A stretch of 64,000 bases of DNA from Acidimicrobiaceae bacterium (GCA_024641655.1 JAHECR010000017.1:1-64000), one strand, 5' to 3'; counted from the stretch's first letter, positions 35,261 through 44,592 are shown. Notes: generated by a model not told the origin, from the sequence alone. Numbers and translations: made by a program.

Positions 35261-36027
35261 TGCAAGACGATGCCACCGTCGACGATCATCACTTGGCCGG
35301 TGATCCAGCTCCCAGCAGGTGAGGTGAACAGCAGGAGCGCCCCGCACAGCTCCGAAGGCTGGCCCTTCAGGTGAAGCGCGGCCCGGGTGGCCATCATCTT
35401 CGTGTAGTCGGCGTCGTCGGGCGTGAGAGCCCTGCCGGCGTCGGACTGGGTGAGTCCGGGAGCGATGCAATTGACCCGGATGTTGTGCGGGCCGAGCTCA
35501 CGGGCGAGGCTCGTCGTCAATCCGATGATCGCGACCTTGGTGATGCCGTAGACACCTTCGGCGGGGAAAGCGCCGATCGAGGCCTGGTTGACGATCGCGC
35601 CGCCACCGCGCTCGATCATCGAAGCAACGGTGGCCTTTGCGCAGCGCCAGGCACCTTTGACATTGACGTCGAACGCCCGGTCCCACATGGCGTCGGGGAA
35701 GCCCATGGTGGTGCCTCCCGCGACGAGGTCGGCCATGAGCGCGGCGTTGTTGACGAGGATGTCCACACCACCGAACCGGGCGATCGCAGCTGCGGCCATG
35801 GCTTCGACGGAGTCGTCGCTGGTGATGTCGACGCCCACTGCGAGCGCGTTGCCTCCGTCACCGGTGATGTCGGCGGCAACCCCTTCGGCGGCGTCGGCGC
35901 GTATGTCGGCGCACACCACCGACGCGCCGGCTTCGGCGAGCGCCTTCGCGTATGCCTCACCGATGCCGCCCTTGGCGGCACCGGTCACGATGGCGACCTT
36001 CCCGGCGAGTGAGTGGTCGACGATCAT
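35254..36027 (-). CDS. SDR family oxidoreductase
   Basis: A 257-aa classical SDR. Cofactor loop TGAAKGGIG at 15-23, NNA at 93-95, Ser150, and YGITK with Y160/K164. D41 after the second strand favours NAD(H). ATG 36027 with CAGGGGGAAC upstream. Lies 60 bp downstream of the CoxS2 gene on the same strand, probably the third gene of the M2-S2-SDR unit, so it may process the Mo-hydroxylase product. Substrate unknown. Confidence 0.92.
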   Translation of the reverse strand: MIVDHSLAGKVAIVTGAAKGGIGEAYAKALAEAGASVVCADIRADAAEGVAADITGDGGNALAVGVDITSDDSVEAMAAAAIARFGGVDILVNNAALMADLVAGGTTMGFPDAMWDRAFDVNVKGAWRCAKATVASMIERGGGAIVNQASIGAFPAEGVYGITKVAIIGLTTSLARELGPHNIRVNCIAPGLTQSDAGRALTPDDADYTKMMATRAALHLKGQPSELCGALLLFTSPAGSWITGQVMIVDGGIVLHQ

Positions 36028-36087
36028 TGTTCCCCCTGGTTTGGTTGGTTGTGTGGCTGCGCCCGAGCCGGCAACGGCTGGATTCGG

Positions 36088-36573
36088 TCAGCGTCCCGCG
36101 GCTTGGCGGGCGGCCTTGATGATGCCGTCATAGCCCGTGCATCGGCAGATGTTGCCCGACAGCGCCTCCCGGAGCTCGTCGTCGGAGGCATGGGGATGGT
36201 CTCCAAGGTAGGCGTGCAGGGTCATCACGACGCCAGGCGTGCAGAATCCGCACTGGAGCCCGTGATTGTCCTGCATCGCCTGCTGGACGGTGTTGAGCGT
36301 CCCGTCGGGTGCGGCAAGCGACTCGATGGTCTGCACCTGGGCTCCCGACATCTGCACGCCGAAGAGCAGGCAGGAACGCACGGCCTTGCCGTCGACGATG
36401 ATCGTGCACGCTCCGCAGGCCCCGTGTTCGCAGCCGGCGTGGGTGCCGGTGAGGCCGAGGTCCTCGCGGAGCACGTCGGAGAGCAGCTTGCGGGGTTCGC
36501 AATGCACCGTGTGTTCGGTGCCGTTCACCGTGAAGGTGACCGAGACCTCAGGGGTCGCAGCGAGATCGGTCAT
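36088..36573 (-). CDS. Molybdenum hydroxylase small [2Fe-2S] subunit (CoxS-like), set 2
   Basis: A 161-aa two-cluster subunit: CEHGACGAC plus the Cys of RSCLLF for cluster one, and CGFCTPG with CRCTGY for cluster two. Its ATG overlaps the stop of the FAD-subunit gene (36570-36573). Unlike set 1 and set 3, no large-subunit gene follows; the matching CoxL-like gene is on the other strand at 38449. Confidence 0.95.
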   Translation of the reverse strand: MTDLAATPEVSVTFTVNGTEHTVHCEPRKLLSDVLREDLGLTGTHAGCEHGACGACTIIVDGKAVRSCLLFGVQMSGAQVQTIESLAAPDGTLNTVQQAMQDNHGLQCGFCTPGVVMTLHAYLGDHPHASDDELREALSGNICRCTGYDGIIKAARQAAGR

Positions 36574-37433
36574 GCCCGTGCCTCCTCGATCGCCCTGGTG
36601 AGGGCTCGTTCGACGAGCACCGCCGCAACCTTCTTGCGGTAGGCGCCCGATGCGTGCAGATCGTCGTTGGGGGTGAGGATGGCGGCGGCGGCGCGCCCGA
36701 CCTCAGCGAGGTCGCCGTCGGCGCCGGTCGCGAGCAGCGCAGCCTCGCCGTCGCCGGAGCGGACGGGGGTCGGGCCGACGCCGAAGAACGCGATGGCAGC
36801 CTTCGTGACCGCGTCACCGTCGACGGTGACGCCGCACACCGCGCCGACCAGCGCGAAGTCGCCATGGCGCCGGGCAACTTCTTCGATGGCGAAGCCGGAG
36901 CCTGCGCCCCAGACCGGGAACCGAACGGCGGCAAGGATCTCGTCGTCGGCGAGGGTGGTCTCCCAGGTGGATTCGAAGAACCCGTTGGCCGCGATTTCGC
37001 GGACACCGCCGGGGCCGGTCGCCTCGATCGTCGCGTCGAGCGCCAGCGCCACCGCGGGGAGCTCCGACGCGGGGTCAGCGTGGGCGATGGAGCCGCCCAC
37101 GGTCCCCCGGTTTCGGATCTGGAAGTGCCCGATGTGGGGGATGGCCTTGGCGATGAGCGGGGTGGCTGTGGCAATGGTCGTGTCGTGCTCCGCGGTCGCC
37201 TGACGCACCAGGGCCCCGATGCGGAGGTGCCCGTTCGTGCGCTCGATGGAGTCGAGCCCGCCGACCGTGTTGAGGTCGACGAGGTGAGCGAACGAGGCGA
37301 GCCGCAGCGACAGCATCGGCACGAGGCTCTGACCCCCCGCGAGGATCTTGGCATCGAAGCCGTGCGTGGCCAACAGCCCGACGGCTTCATCGAGACGTTC
37401 GGGTGCGTGGTACTCGAAGCGGCTGGGCTTCAC
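36570..37433 (-). CDS. Molybdenum hydroxylase FAD subunit (CoxM-like), set 2
   Basis: A 287-aa medium subunit with AGGQSLVPMLSLRLA and RNRGTVGGS FAD motifs and the flavoprotein C-terminal domain. GTG start at 37433 (complement of CAC) preceded by AAGGGGGGACC. First gene of the minus-strand unit CoxM2-CoxS2-SDR, divergent across 144 bp from the SDR2-CoxL2-LLM unit. Together the two divergent units supply all three hydroxylase subunits. Confidence 0.94.
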   Translation of the reverse strand: MKPSRFEYHAPERLDEAVGLLATHGFDAKILAGGQSLVPMLSLRLASFAHLVDLNTVGGLDSIERTNGHLRIGALVRQATAEHDTTIATATPLIAKAIPHIGHFQIRNRGTVGGSIAHADPASELPAVALALDATIEATGPGGVREIAANGFFESTWETTLADDEILAAVRFPVWGAGSGFAIEEVARRHGDFALVGAVCGVTVDGDAVTKAAIAFFGVGPTPVRSGDGEAALLATGADGDLAEVGRAAAAILTPNDDLHASGAYRKKVAAVLVERALTRAIEEARA

Positions 37434-37511
37434 GGTCCCCCCTTGGATCCGGCAGTGGCGGTGACTGTAGTGCCGGGCGCGGCGAGACGCCGATGCCGAG
37501 CCGATATTCGC

Positions 37512-37550
37512 TGACGCGTCGTTGCCGCGTCAACCGGAGTGGGGTTAATC
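37512..37550 (+). promoter_or_regulatory. Candidate promoter with overlapping dyad between divergent units
   Basis: TTGCCG (37522-37527) and TTAATC (37545-37550), spacer 17, make a plausible promoter for the SDR2-CoxL2 unit. A dyad TGACGCG-N7-CGCGTCA (37512-37518/37526-37532) overlaps the -35 and could bind a TetR/MarR-type repressor that controls both divergent units. No regulator gene is in the window. Inference. Confidence 0.35.
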
Positions 37551-37577
37551 TCACGGCGCACGACGAGGGGGGACCAG

Positions 37578-38393
37578 ATGGGTCACGAGATGTTCCGGTA
37601 CGACGGCAAGCGCGCCCTGGTGGTGGGTGGAGCCAGCGGGATGGGGCTCGCCACCGCGAAGCTGGTGGCCGAGCTCGGCGGCGACGTCGTCGTCCTCGAC
37701 GTCCAGGACCCGCTCGAGCCCGTCGCCGCGTCGGCACACCTCGACCTCACCGACAAGGCATCGATCGACGCGGCTCTGGCCGCCGCCGGCGCGTTCGACG
37801 TCGTGTTCTCCTGCGCGGGCGTCGCCGACGGCACGCCGGGCTTGCCGGAGATCAACTTCGTCGGTCAGCGGCACCTCATCGAGTCGATGATCGCGTCGGG
37901 TGCGCTGACGAGCGGCGGTGCCATCGCCATGATCGCGTCCATCGGTGGCATGGGCTGGGAACTGCAACTCGACTCGATCAAGCAGCTCCTGGCCACCACT
38001 TCCTACGAGGACGGTGCTGGCTGGTTCGCCGACCACCCCGATCTCGGCACCTACGGGTTCACCAAGCAGGCCGTCGTCGCCTACACGGCCAGCCGAGGCC
38101 CCGAGCTGATGCGCGAGGGTATCCGCATCAACTGCACTGCGCCCGGGCCGGTGATGACGCCGCTCATGGCCAAGCACGAGGTCTGGCAGCAGTTCGAAAT
38201 GGGCGTCCATGCCGCGACCGGCATCCACGGGGCGTCGCCCGAGCAGCAGGCGTACCCCCTCGCGTTCCTCAACAGCGGGGCCGCGTCCTACATCAACGGG
38301 CACTGCCTGCTCGTCGATGCCGGCTTCATCCCCGGCGTGGTCGTGGGCGCGGTCGACTCGCCGCTCGGCGACATGCTGGTCGGCCGAGCCTGA
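37578..38393 (+). CDS. SDR, 3-alpha-HSD/carbonyl reductase-like, paralog of the one at 4973
   Basis: A 271-aa short-chain dehydrogenase starting MGHEMFRYDGKR like the SDR at 4973. Cofactor loop GGASGMG, catalytic YGFTK with Y159/K163, the same long insertion before the Tyr and the same CAGVADGT stretch. ATG 37578 with GAGGGGGGAC upstream. Probably oxidises or reduces a cyclic alcohol/ketone (family inference). Lies 55 bp upstream of the CoxL2 gene on the same strand, so alcohol oxidation and Mo-dependent hydroxylation may be consecutive steps. Confidence 0.9.
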   Translation: MGHEMFRYDGKRALVVGGASGMGLATAKLVAELGGDVVVLDVQDPLEPVAASAHLDLTDKASIDAALAAAGAFDVVFSCAGVADGTPGLPEINFVGQRHLIESMIASGALTSGGAIAMIASIGGMGWELQLDSIKQLLATTSYEDGAGWFADHPDLGTYGFTKQAVVAYTASRGPELMREGIRINCTAPGPVMTPLMAKHEVWQQFEMGVHAATGIHGASPEQQAYPLAFLNSGAASYINGHCLLVDAGFIPGVVVGAVDSPLGDMLVGRA

Positions 38394-38448
38394 CACCAAG
38401 TTCGCGACCCGCGCGATCCGTACGATTCGAACCAAGGAGCTCCAACCC

Positions 38449-40773
38449 ATGAGCACACCCACCGGCGCCCGTTTCGTGGGTCAGTCGATCAAGCGTCGTG
38501 AGGACCCGAGGCTCCTCACCGGTCACGGTCGCTACGTCGGCGACATCACGGTGCACGATCAGCTCGAGCTGGCGTTCCTGCGCAGCGACGTCGCCGCCGG
38601 CGACATCCGTTCCATCGACACCAGCGCCGCCGAGGCGTTCCCTGGTGTGGTCGCGGTGTACACCGGCAAGGATCTCAACCCCATTGCCGGTGACATCTGG
38701 ACGACCACCTCCGGACCGCCCGCGTACGGGCCGCCGATGCACCCGCTGGCTGACACCGATGTTCGCTACGTCGGCGACCCGATCGCCGTGGTGATCGCGA
38801 AGAACCGCTACATCGCCGAGGATGCCTGCGAGCTCATCGTGGTCGACATCGAGGCGCGCCGGGCCGTGGTCACGCTCGAGGACGCACTCGCTGTGGACGC
38901 GCCGTCGGTGCACCCCGAGCTCGGCTCGAACGTCGTCGACGAGCCTTCGCCGCCGCACCCGGAGTGGGATGCGACGATCGCTGCTGCCGCGCACGTGGTC
39001 GAGAAGCGGTACGCGATGACCCGCGTGACCAACGTCCCGATGGAGGGCCGCGGCATCCTGGCTCACTACGACAAGTGGGCCAACGAGCTGCGGGTGTGGG
39101 CCTCGACCCAGAGCCCCCACGAGATCAAGGCCTGGTCGTCGCGGTTGCTGCAGATTCCCGAGAACCGGGTCAAGGTCGAGTTCGGCGACGTCGGCGGCGG
39201 TTTCGGCCAGAAGATGTACCCCACCCGCGACGAGGCAGCCGTGTTGCTCGCTGCCAAGCTCGTCGGTCGGCCGGTCAAGTGGATCGAGGACCGGCGAGAG
39301 AATCTCATTGCCGCCAACCAGGCCCGCCACGACATCTCCGACCTGACGATGGCCGTGGACGAAGAGGGAACGATCACGGCCTTCTCCTTCGACCTCATCA
39401 CCGGGGTGGGGGCCTACCCCGCCGGCGGTGCCGTCGGCGGCGGCGGCATGCTCGTCGGCATGATGTTCGCCGGGCCCTACCACACCCCCGCAGCCATGGG
39501 TTTCAACGCCAAGACCTTCGTGACCAACACGTGCGGATGGGGCGCTTTCCGGGGTCCCTGGGCGGTCGAGACGATCTCGCGCGAGCAGATGATCGACGCC
39601 GTCGCCCGCAAGGCGGGCATCGATCCCCTCGAACTGCGTCGCCGCAACATCATCCGGTCCGAGGAGCTGCCCTACACGGGCCCCAGTGGCATGCCCTACA
39701 TGCAGATCACCCCGCAGGAGACGCTCGAGCAGGCAGCGTCGATGCTGGGTTACGACGCCTTCCGGGCCGAGCAGGAGGCCGCCCGCAAGGAGGGCCGCTA
39801 CCTGGGGGTCGGTATCAGCGCCATGATCGAGCCGTCGGCGGTCGGCTTCGGCGCCTGGGCGACCGAGGCGGCGACCGTGCGCATCGACGTCAACGGGCTC
39901 GTCGAGGTGCAGATGGGCACCGGGAGCCACGGCCACAGCCTCGAGACCACGATCCCGCAGGTCGTGGCGGAGCATCTCGGCTGCAACTTCGAGGACGTCG
40001 TGCTCCGCCAGGGCGGCGATACGCCCTATGGGCCCGGTACCGGTGGTAGCCGCAGCGCGGTGATCGCCGGCGGTGCCGCGCAGACGGCGTCCACGACCCT
40101 GCGCGAGAAGGTCGTGGCCATCGCCGCGCACCTGCTCGAGGCCAACCCCGAGGACCTCGAGGTGGCCGATTCGAAGGTCTCGGTGAAGGGCACTCCCGCC
40201 AAGACCGTCAGCTTCCGTGAGCTCGCCGGCCTCGCGTACCTGAACCCTGCCGAACTCCCTCCCGACACCGAAGCCGGGCTCGAGTCCACCTCGCGGTTCT
40301 CGCCGCCGATGCCGTTCACGTGGTCGAATGCCACCCACATCTGCACGGTCGAGGTCGACGTGGAAACCGGCATGGTGAAGCTCCTGCGCTACATCGTCAG
40401 CGAGGACTGCGGCACCATGATCAACCCGATGGTCGTCGAGGGCCAGATCGCCGGTGGCGCAGTGCAGGGCATCGGCGGGGCGCTCTTCGAGGAGATGGCC
40501 TACGACGCCGACGGCAACCCGCTTGCCACGACATTCCTCGACTACCTGACGCCCTCGTCGACCGAGCTGCCCGATTTCGAGTACGGCCACATCGAGACGC
40601 CCTCGATCAGCCTGGGCGGCTACAAGGGCCTCGGCGAAGGCGGTGCGATCGCGGCACCCGCTGCGGTGGCCAACGCCATCAACGACGCGCTGGCCCCGTT
40701 CGGTGCCGAGTGTCTCCAGTTCCCGATCACCCCCACCCGGGTGCTGCAGGCGATCGCCGACGCACAGGGCTGA
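38449..40773 (+). CDS. Molybdenum hydroxylase large subunit (CoxL-like), set 2
   Basis: A 774-aa Mo-pterin subunit. GGGFGQKMY at the Mo domain, catalytic E730 in GLGEGGA, PMEGRG in the N-terminal half. The active-site loop reads GWGAFRGPW (365-371 from the second Gly): no Cys, so not a form I CO dehydrogenase. ATG 38449 with AAGGAG (38434-38439). Partners CoxM2/CoxS2 are on the opposite strand. Followed 9 bp later by an LLM oxidoreductase gene, suggesting a shared pathway. Substrate unknown. Confidence 0.93.
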   Translation: MSTPTGARFVGQSIKRREDPRLLTGHGRYVGDITVHDQLELAFLRSDVAAGDIRSIDTSAAEAFPGVVAVYTGKDLNPIAGDIWTTTSGPPAYGPPMHPLADTDVRYVGDPIAVVIAKNRYIAEDACELIVVDIEARRAVVTLEDALAVDAPSVHPELGSNVVDEPSPPHPEWDATIAAAAHVVEKRYAMTRVTNVPMEGRGILAHYDKWANELRVWASTQSPHEIKAWSSRLLQIPENRVKVEFGDVGGGFGQKMYPTRDEAAVLLAAKLVGRPVKWIEDRRENLIAANQARHDISDLTMAVDEEGTITAFSFDLITGVGAYPAGGAVGGGGMLVGMMFAGPYHTPAAMGFNAKTFVTNTCGWGAFRGPWAVETISREQMIDAVARKAGIDPLELRRRNIIRSEELPYTGPSGMPYMQITPQETLEQAASMLGYDAFRAEQEAARKEGRYLGVGISAMIEPSAVGFGAWATEAATVRIDVNGLVEVQMGTGSHGHSLETTIPQVVAEHLGCNFEDVVLRQGGDTPYGPGTGGSRSAVIAGGAAQTASTTLREKVVAIAAHLLEANPEDLEVADSKVSVKGTPAKTVSFRELAGLAYLNPAELPPDTEAGLESTSRFSPPMPFTWSNATHICTVEVDVETGMVKLLRYIVSEDCGTMINPMVVEGQIAGGAVQGIGGALFEEMAYDADGNPLATTFLDYLTPSSTELPDFEYGHIETPSISLGGYKGLGEGGAIAAPAAVANAINDALAPFGAECLQFPITPTRVLQAIADAQG

Positions 40774-40782
40774 GGCAGGACC

Positions 40783-41778
40783 ATGGCGACCCGCCTGGGC
40801 ATCGGTCTGGGGGGCGCCAGCGTCGACACCCTGCGACGCGAAGCTGTCCTGGCCGACCAGGCCGGCTTCGACTTCGTGTCCGTCGGCGACAACCCCGGCC
40901 ATCAGCTCGAGTCGCTCGTCGCTCTGACTGTCGCGGCCCACGTGACCAGTCGATGCCGTATCGGAACGACGATGGTCGATCCGCGCGGGCGTGATCCGCT
41001 GGTCCTCGCCGCCGGGTTGTCGTCGATCGAGCAGATCGCTCCCGGCCGGGTGTTCCTCGGGGTCGCGACCGGCCGGGCGCGGGGCCGCGGCTCGCTCCGC
41101 CACCTCGCGGCATACCTCACCGCGCTGCGGGAGCTCTGGACTGACGGCCACACCCGCTACGACGGGGCCACGCTCGAGCTCGACTGGCCCGCCAGGGCCG
41201 TTCCCATCCTGGTGGGCGCCTCCGGACCTGGCGCGCTGCGTCTGGCCGGCGCGCTCGGCGACGGGGTGGTGATCGAGACCGGCGTGCTCGAGGCGCAGGT
41301 CGCCTCTGCGCTCGGTGCGTTGGCGGAGGGCGCGAGCGGTGCCGGCCGCTGCATCGACGATCTGGAGCGCTGGTGGTACCTGAAGGCGAGCCTGGCGCCG
41401 ACGATCGGCGAGGCGGTCGATCATGCCCGCAACGGCTTGGCCTCGACGGCCGCGTTGACCCTCGGTCGGGACCCGGTGGCCGCCGGGGTGCCTGCGGACC
41501 TGCGTCGTCGGTGTCGCGAGGCATTCGAGCGCTACGACATGAAGGCGCACGTCGGCGGCGACGCCGCGAACCCGAACCGGGCGCTCGTCGAGGACACCGA
41601 TCTCCTCGCGTACCTGCTCGACCGCTACGGCCTCGTCGGCAACAGCGACGACTGGGTGGCGCGTCTGGAGGTTTTGGCATCTCGCGGCGTCGACCGCGTG
41701 TTCTGTGCCGCCATCGTGCCCGACCGTGCCGCGCTGATCGAGGCTGCCGGCACATCGGTGATCCGTCGGCTGGGCTGA
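40783..41778 (+). CDS. LLM class (luciferase-like) flavin/F420-dependent oxidoreductase
   Basis: A 331-aa TIM-barrel enzyme of the bacterial luciferase superfamily. The N-terminus GIGLGGASVDTLRREAVLAD and the following FDFVSVGDNPG, then CRIGTTM and VFLGVATGRARG are the usual first strands and phosphate-binding region. Actinobacterial members often use F420, but FMN cannot be ruled out. ATG 40783 with GAGGCAGGA. Nine bases after CoxL2, so cotranscribed. Ends 7 bp from a convergent SnoaL-like gene. A second LLM enzyme is at 61224. Confidence 0.88.
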   Translation: MATRLGIGLGGASVDTLRREAVLADQAGFDFVSVGDNPGHQLESLVALTVAAHVTSRCRIGTTMVDPRGRDPLVLAAGLSSIEQIAPGRVFLGVATGRARGRGSLRHLAAYLTALRELWTDGHTRYDGATLELDWPARAVPILVGASGPGALRLAGALGDGVVIETGVLEAQVASALGALAEGASGAGRCIDDLERWWYLKASLAPTIGEAVDHARNGLASTAALTLGRDPVAAGVPADLRRRCREAFERYDMKAHVGGDAANPNRALVEDTDLLAYLLDRYGLVGNSDDWVARLEVLASRGVDRVFCAAIVPDRAALIEAAGTSVIRRLG

Positions 41779-41785
41779 CCCGCGC

Positions 41786-42271
41786 TCAGGCTTGGGGGGG
41801 TGGGTAGGCCCCCGGGGTCTCGAAGCTCCACTTGAGCTCGTGCACTCGCTTCGCGATCCGCCAACCGTCTGCAGTGCGCACCAGCTCGTCGCTGTTGCGG
41901 GTGCCACGCACGAGCACCAGACGGCGATCACCGCGCGGCCCGGCATGGATGGCGAGCGCATAGGACTCGGCATGGGCCCGGTCGCCGCGCAGATCGATGG
42001 CGACGTTGGTGACGACGGGCGTGCTCACGAGCCGGGCGTCGATCGGGCCCGACGCGTGTTCGGGGCGGGGCTGGTGGGCCAGGCCGCCCGAGAACAGGAG
42101 CCGGATCTGTTCCGATCCCACGATCGGCTCGTGGCCGTAGTAGTCGAGAACCGCGTCGGCGGTGAAGAGCGCCACCAGCAGCTCTGCGTCGTGGGTGGCG
42201 ACGCCTGTGGCGTAGGCGATGAGGAGATCGTTGATCTCCGCTCGGTCCGAGAGCTCCTGAAGGGTGCGCAT
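41786..42271 (-). CDS. SnoaL/NTF2-like fold protein
   Basis: A 161-aa small alpha+beta-barrel protein. The opening ELSDRAEINDLLIAYATGV and then LLVALFTADAVLDYYG are typical of the SnoaL_4-like group, followed by a central TNVAIDLRGDRAHAESYAL strand and the closing DGWRIAKRVHELKW. These proteins act as isomerases, dehydratases or ring-hydroxylating beta-subunit relatives; no specific role can be given. ATG 42271; the ribosome site is weak. Divergent from the nitroreductase gene across 125 bp. Confidence 0.85.
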   Translation of the reverse strand: MRTLQELSDRAEINDLLIAYATGVATHDAELLVALFTADAVLDYYGHEPIVGSEQIRLLFSGGLAHQPRPEHASGPIDARLVSTPVVTNVAIDLRGDRAHAESYALAIHAGPRGDRRLVLVRGTRNSDELVRTADGWRIAKRVHELKWSFETPGAYPPPQA

Positions 42272-42396
42272 GGGGGCATCGTAGTTTCCCGTCGTCGGGG
42301 AGAAGTCCCAGTCCCGGACCCACCCGCGAGGGCGGCGAGGCGTCCGCTGGAGTGTGAGGCGGGCACGAGGCGGCAACGTCGGCCACACTGTCGGAC

Positions 42397-43104
42397 GTGG
42401 AACTACGACATGTGATGCGCACGACGCCGGCGACCCGGCAGTTCACCGACGACTCCCTGCCCGACGAGGTGCTCTACGACATCCTCGACGACGCCCGGTT
42501 CGGTCCCAACGGAGGGAACCGCCAGCCCTGGCATGTGATCGTGGTACGCGACCAGGAGCGCAAGGAGCAGATCGCGGATCTGTGGGATCTCGGGATGCGC
42601 GAGGACCACGCGTTCTACGACGCCGGGCTCGTGCCGTTCGTGGCCGCCGAGGCCTACTGGCGCAACCCGCCTGGTGGCCCGTCGGAGCAGCCGGTGGACC
42701 TCGAGACGGCGCGGGTCACTCCCCGCCAGGAGGGCCGCGCCCCGATGGCGGAGGCTGCGTCGAAGGTGCCCGTAGTGCTGCTGATCTGCGTCGATCTGCG
42801 CAAGGTCACCGCCATGGACAGCGGTCTCGGCCGCCTCAGCATCAGCGCCGGGGGCTCGGCCTACCCCTTCTGCCACAACATCCTCCTCGCGGCGCGCGAC
42901 CGTGGCTACGGCGGTGTCGTCACCACCCAGCTCGTACGTCAGGAAGCCGCGGTGAAGGCGTGCATGGGGATTCCCGACGAGTTCGTGCTCGCCGCGGCCA
43001 TACCGCTCGGCAAACCGGTGAAGGAGATCACCAAGCTCCGGCGCGATCCGGTAGAGGCCTTCGCGACCGTCGACCACTTCTCGGGGCCCGCGTTCATCCG
43101 CTGA
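42397..43104 (+). CDS. Nitroreductase family protein
   Basis: A 235-aa FMN-dependent reductase. The opening RTTPATRQFTDDSLP and then RFGPNGGNRQPWHVIVV carry the FMN phosphate-binding Arg and Asn/Gln residues. The second flavin segment is near GGVVTTQLVR; AIPLGKPV is the usual final strand. It probably reduces a quinone, enone or nitro compound with NAD(P)H. GTG start at 42397 with no clear Shine-Dalgarno sequence, possibly a leaderless or short-leader message. Single gene. Confidence 0.9.
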   Translation: MELRHVMRTTPATRQFTDDSLPDEVLYDILDDARFGPNGGNRQPWHVIVVRDQERKEQIADLWDLGMREDHAFYDAGLVPFVAAEAYWRNPPGGPSEQPVDLETARVTPRQEGRAPMAEAASKVPVVLLICVDLRKVTAMDSGLGRLSISAGGSAYPFCHNILLAARDRGYGGVVTTQLVRQEAAVKACMGIPDEFVLAAAIPLGKPVKEITKLRRDPVEAFATVDHFSGPAFIR

Positions 43105-43138
43105 CCGGCGCCGGAGCGGGTCGGGAGGCGGCGTCTTC

Positions 43139-44491
43139 CTATTCGCGCGGGGCCATCCACCAGCGGCTGCGACCCTTGGCCTTGGCCAGGTAGAGCGCAG
43201 CGTCGGCGTCGCGCAGCAACGCGTCGAGGTCCTCGTGGTGGTCGAAATGGACGATGCCCACGCTGGCACCGACGGTGACCGAGTCGCGTCCGAGCCGGAA
43301 GGGCTCCCCGATCTGGGCGATGATTCGCTCCGCGAGGGCGCTCAGGTCCGCCGGTTGGGTCGGCGGCGGACACAGCACCACGAACTCGTCACCGCCGAGG
43401 CGGACCACCTCGTCGTTGTGACGGGTGTTCCTGCGCAGCACCGAGGCGACGTGCCTGAGGAGGTGGTCGCCGGCCTCGTGGCCGCAGACGTCGTTGACCT
43501 GCTTGAAGCCGTCGAGGTCGATGAACAGCACAGCGGTGCCGTCGAGACGCTGCTGGCTGCGCACCTCGTAGAGATGGGCGCGATTGGCCAGACCGGTGAG
43601 CGAGTCCGTGTAGGCCATCTGTTCGAGTTGTCGGCGCTGCAGGTCCTGGGTGATCCCCAGGCCGAGCACGCCGACTGCCTGTCGCAGGTGGTGGCGCTGG
43701 TTGGGGCTCGGCGCGCCCGCTTCGGTCCGCCAGCAAGCGAGCATGAAGGCGTCCGGCCCGACCTGGGGCACCGATCGGCACCACACCGACGCGAAGCCCT
43801 TCGCCCGAGCGGCGTCGGCCACCTCCGGGGGGAGGTCGTCGAGCGAGTTGTGGTCGGCGTCGGCGCCGCTGGAGAAGCACGTCTGCCACGGGCCGACTCC
43901 ATCTGCACTCTGCGGGACAGGCACGGCCGACCGCGACACCGACGTCACTGTTCCGTCGCGGTCACGACGCAGCACCGCCCCGGCAGCCTCCATCGGGTAG
44001 CCCTCCATCGCCTGCGCAACGGCCTCGAACACGGTCTCGAGCGGCGCGCCCTCGGCGATGTCGGTCACCGCCTCGGCCAGCCGGTGTTGGGTCGTCTCCT
44101 CGGTGAGTTGGACGACGTAGCCGCCGATGTTCGGATTGTCGAGGTGGTTCTGCGCCCAGAAGTCGGTGTAGCGCGCCCGGCCGGTCGCGGTCACATAGCG
44201 CAGCCGGACCGGTCCGAGGAGTCGAGATGGGAGGCCGATGCCGAACGTCAAGAGCTCGACCGCGAATGCCCGATCGTCGGGATGGACGAGGTCGATCACG
44301 TTCGTCCCCACGACACTGCTGGGGCCACCTGACGCGCGATCGGGATGCACCAGTGCCTCGACGCGAGCATTCGCCCAGGTGATCGTTCCGGACGCGTCGA
44401 ACACCATCGCCGTCAACGGCAAGGCCGCCAGGATCGCTGCCTCGTCGAGCGCTGGGCGTTGCTGGTCGGCTGCTGGGTGGATCGGAGTCAT
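43139..44491 (-). CDS. PAS-GGDEF diguanylate cyclase
   Basis: A 450-aa signalling protein. An N-terminal PAS domain (about 15-130; TAMVFDASGTITWAN) is followed by a GAF-like middle domain (about 135-280) and a C-terminal GGDEF domain (about 290-450) that makes c-di-GMP from two GTP. The active site RLGGDEF is intact, and RHND five residues before GGDEF is a product-inhibition I-site. No membrane helices, so a cytosolic sensor; no EAL domain. ATG 44491 chosen, though the ribosome site is poor and the frame is open upstream. The only signalling gene in the window; no operon partner. Confidence 0.92.
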   Translation of the reverse strand: MTPIHPAADQQRPALDEAAILAALPLTAMVFDASGTITWANARVEALVHPDRASGGPSSVVGTNVIDLVHPDDRAFAVELLTFGIGLPSRLLGPVRLRYVTATGRARYTDFWAQNHLDNPNIGGYVVQLTEETTQHRLAEAVTDIAEGAPLETVFEAVAQAMEGYPMEAAGAVLRRDRDGTVTSVSRSAVPVPQSADGVGPWQTCFSSGADADHNSLDDLPPEVADAARAKGFASVWCRSVPQVGPDAFMLACWRTEAGAPSPNQRHHLRQAVGVLGLGITQDLQRRQLEQMAYTDSLTGLANRAHLYEVRSQQRLDGTAVLFIDLDGFKQVNDVCGHEAGDHLLRHVASVLRRNTRHNDEVVRLGGDEFVVLCPPPTQPADLSALAERIIAQIGEPFRLGRDSVTVGASVGIVHFDHHEDLDALLRDADAALYLAKAKGRSRWWMAPRE

Positions 44492-44592
44492 TCGCGGATT
44501 CTGTCGGCACCTGCGCGCGGGCAATGAGGACCTTGGAACGCAAGGAACCAGATGGTCCATCGCCGACGGTGAGGCGTCGGTCCTGGTCGTGA

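Noticed and set aside
38326-41973. A 1215-codon minus-strand open frame opposite CoxL2 and the LLM gene
   Set aside because: Antisense shadow with the same biased composition and no ribosome site; the sense genes carry full motifs.
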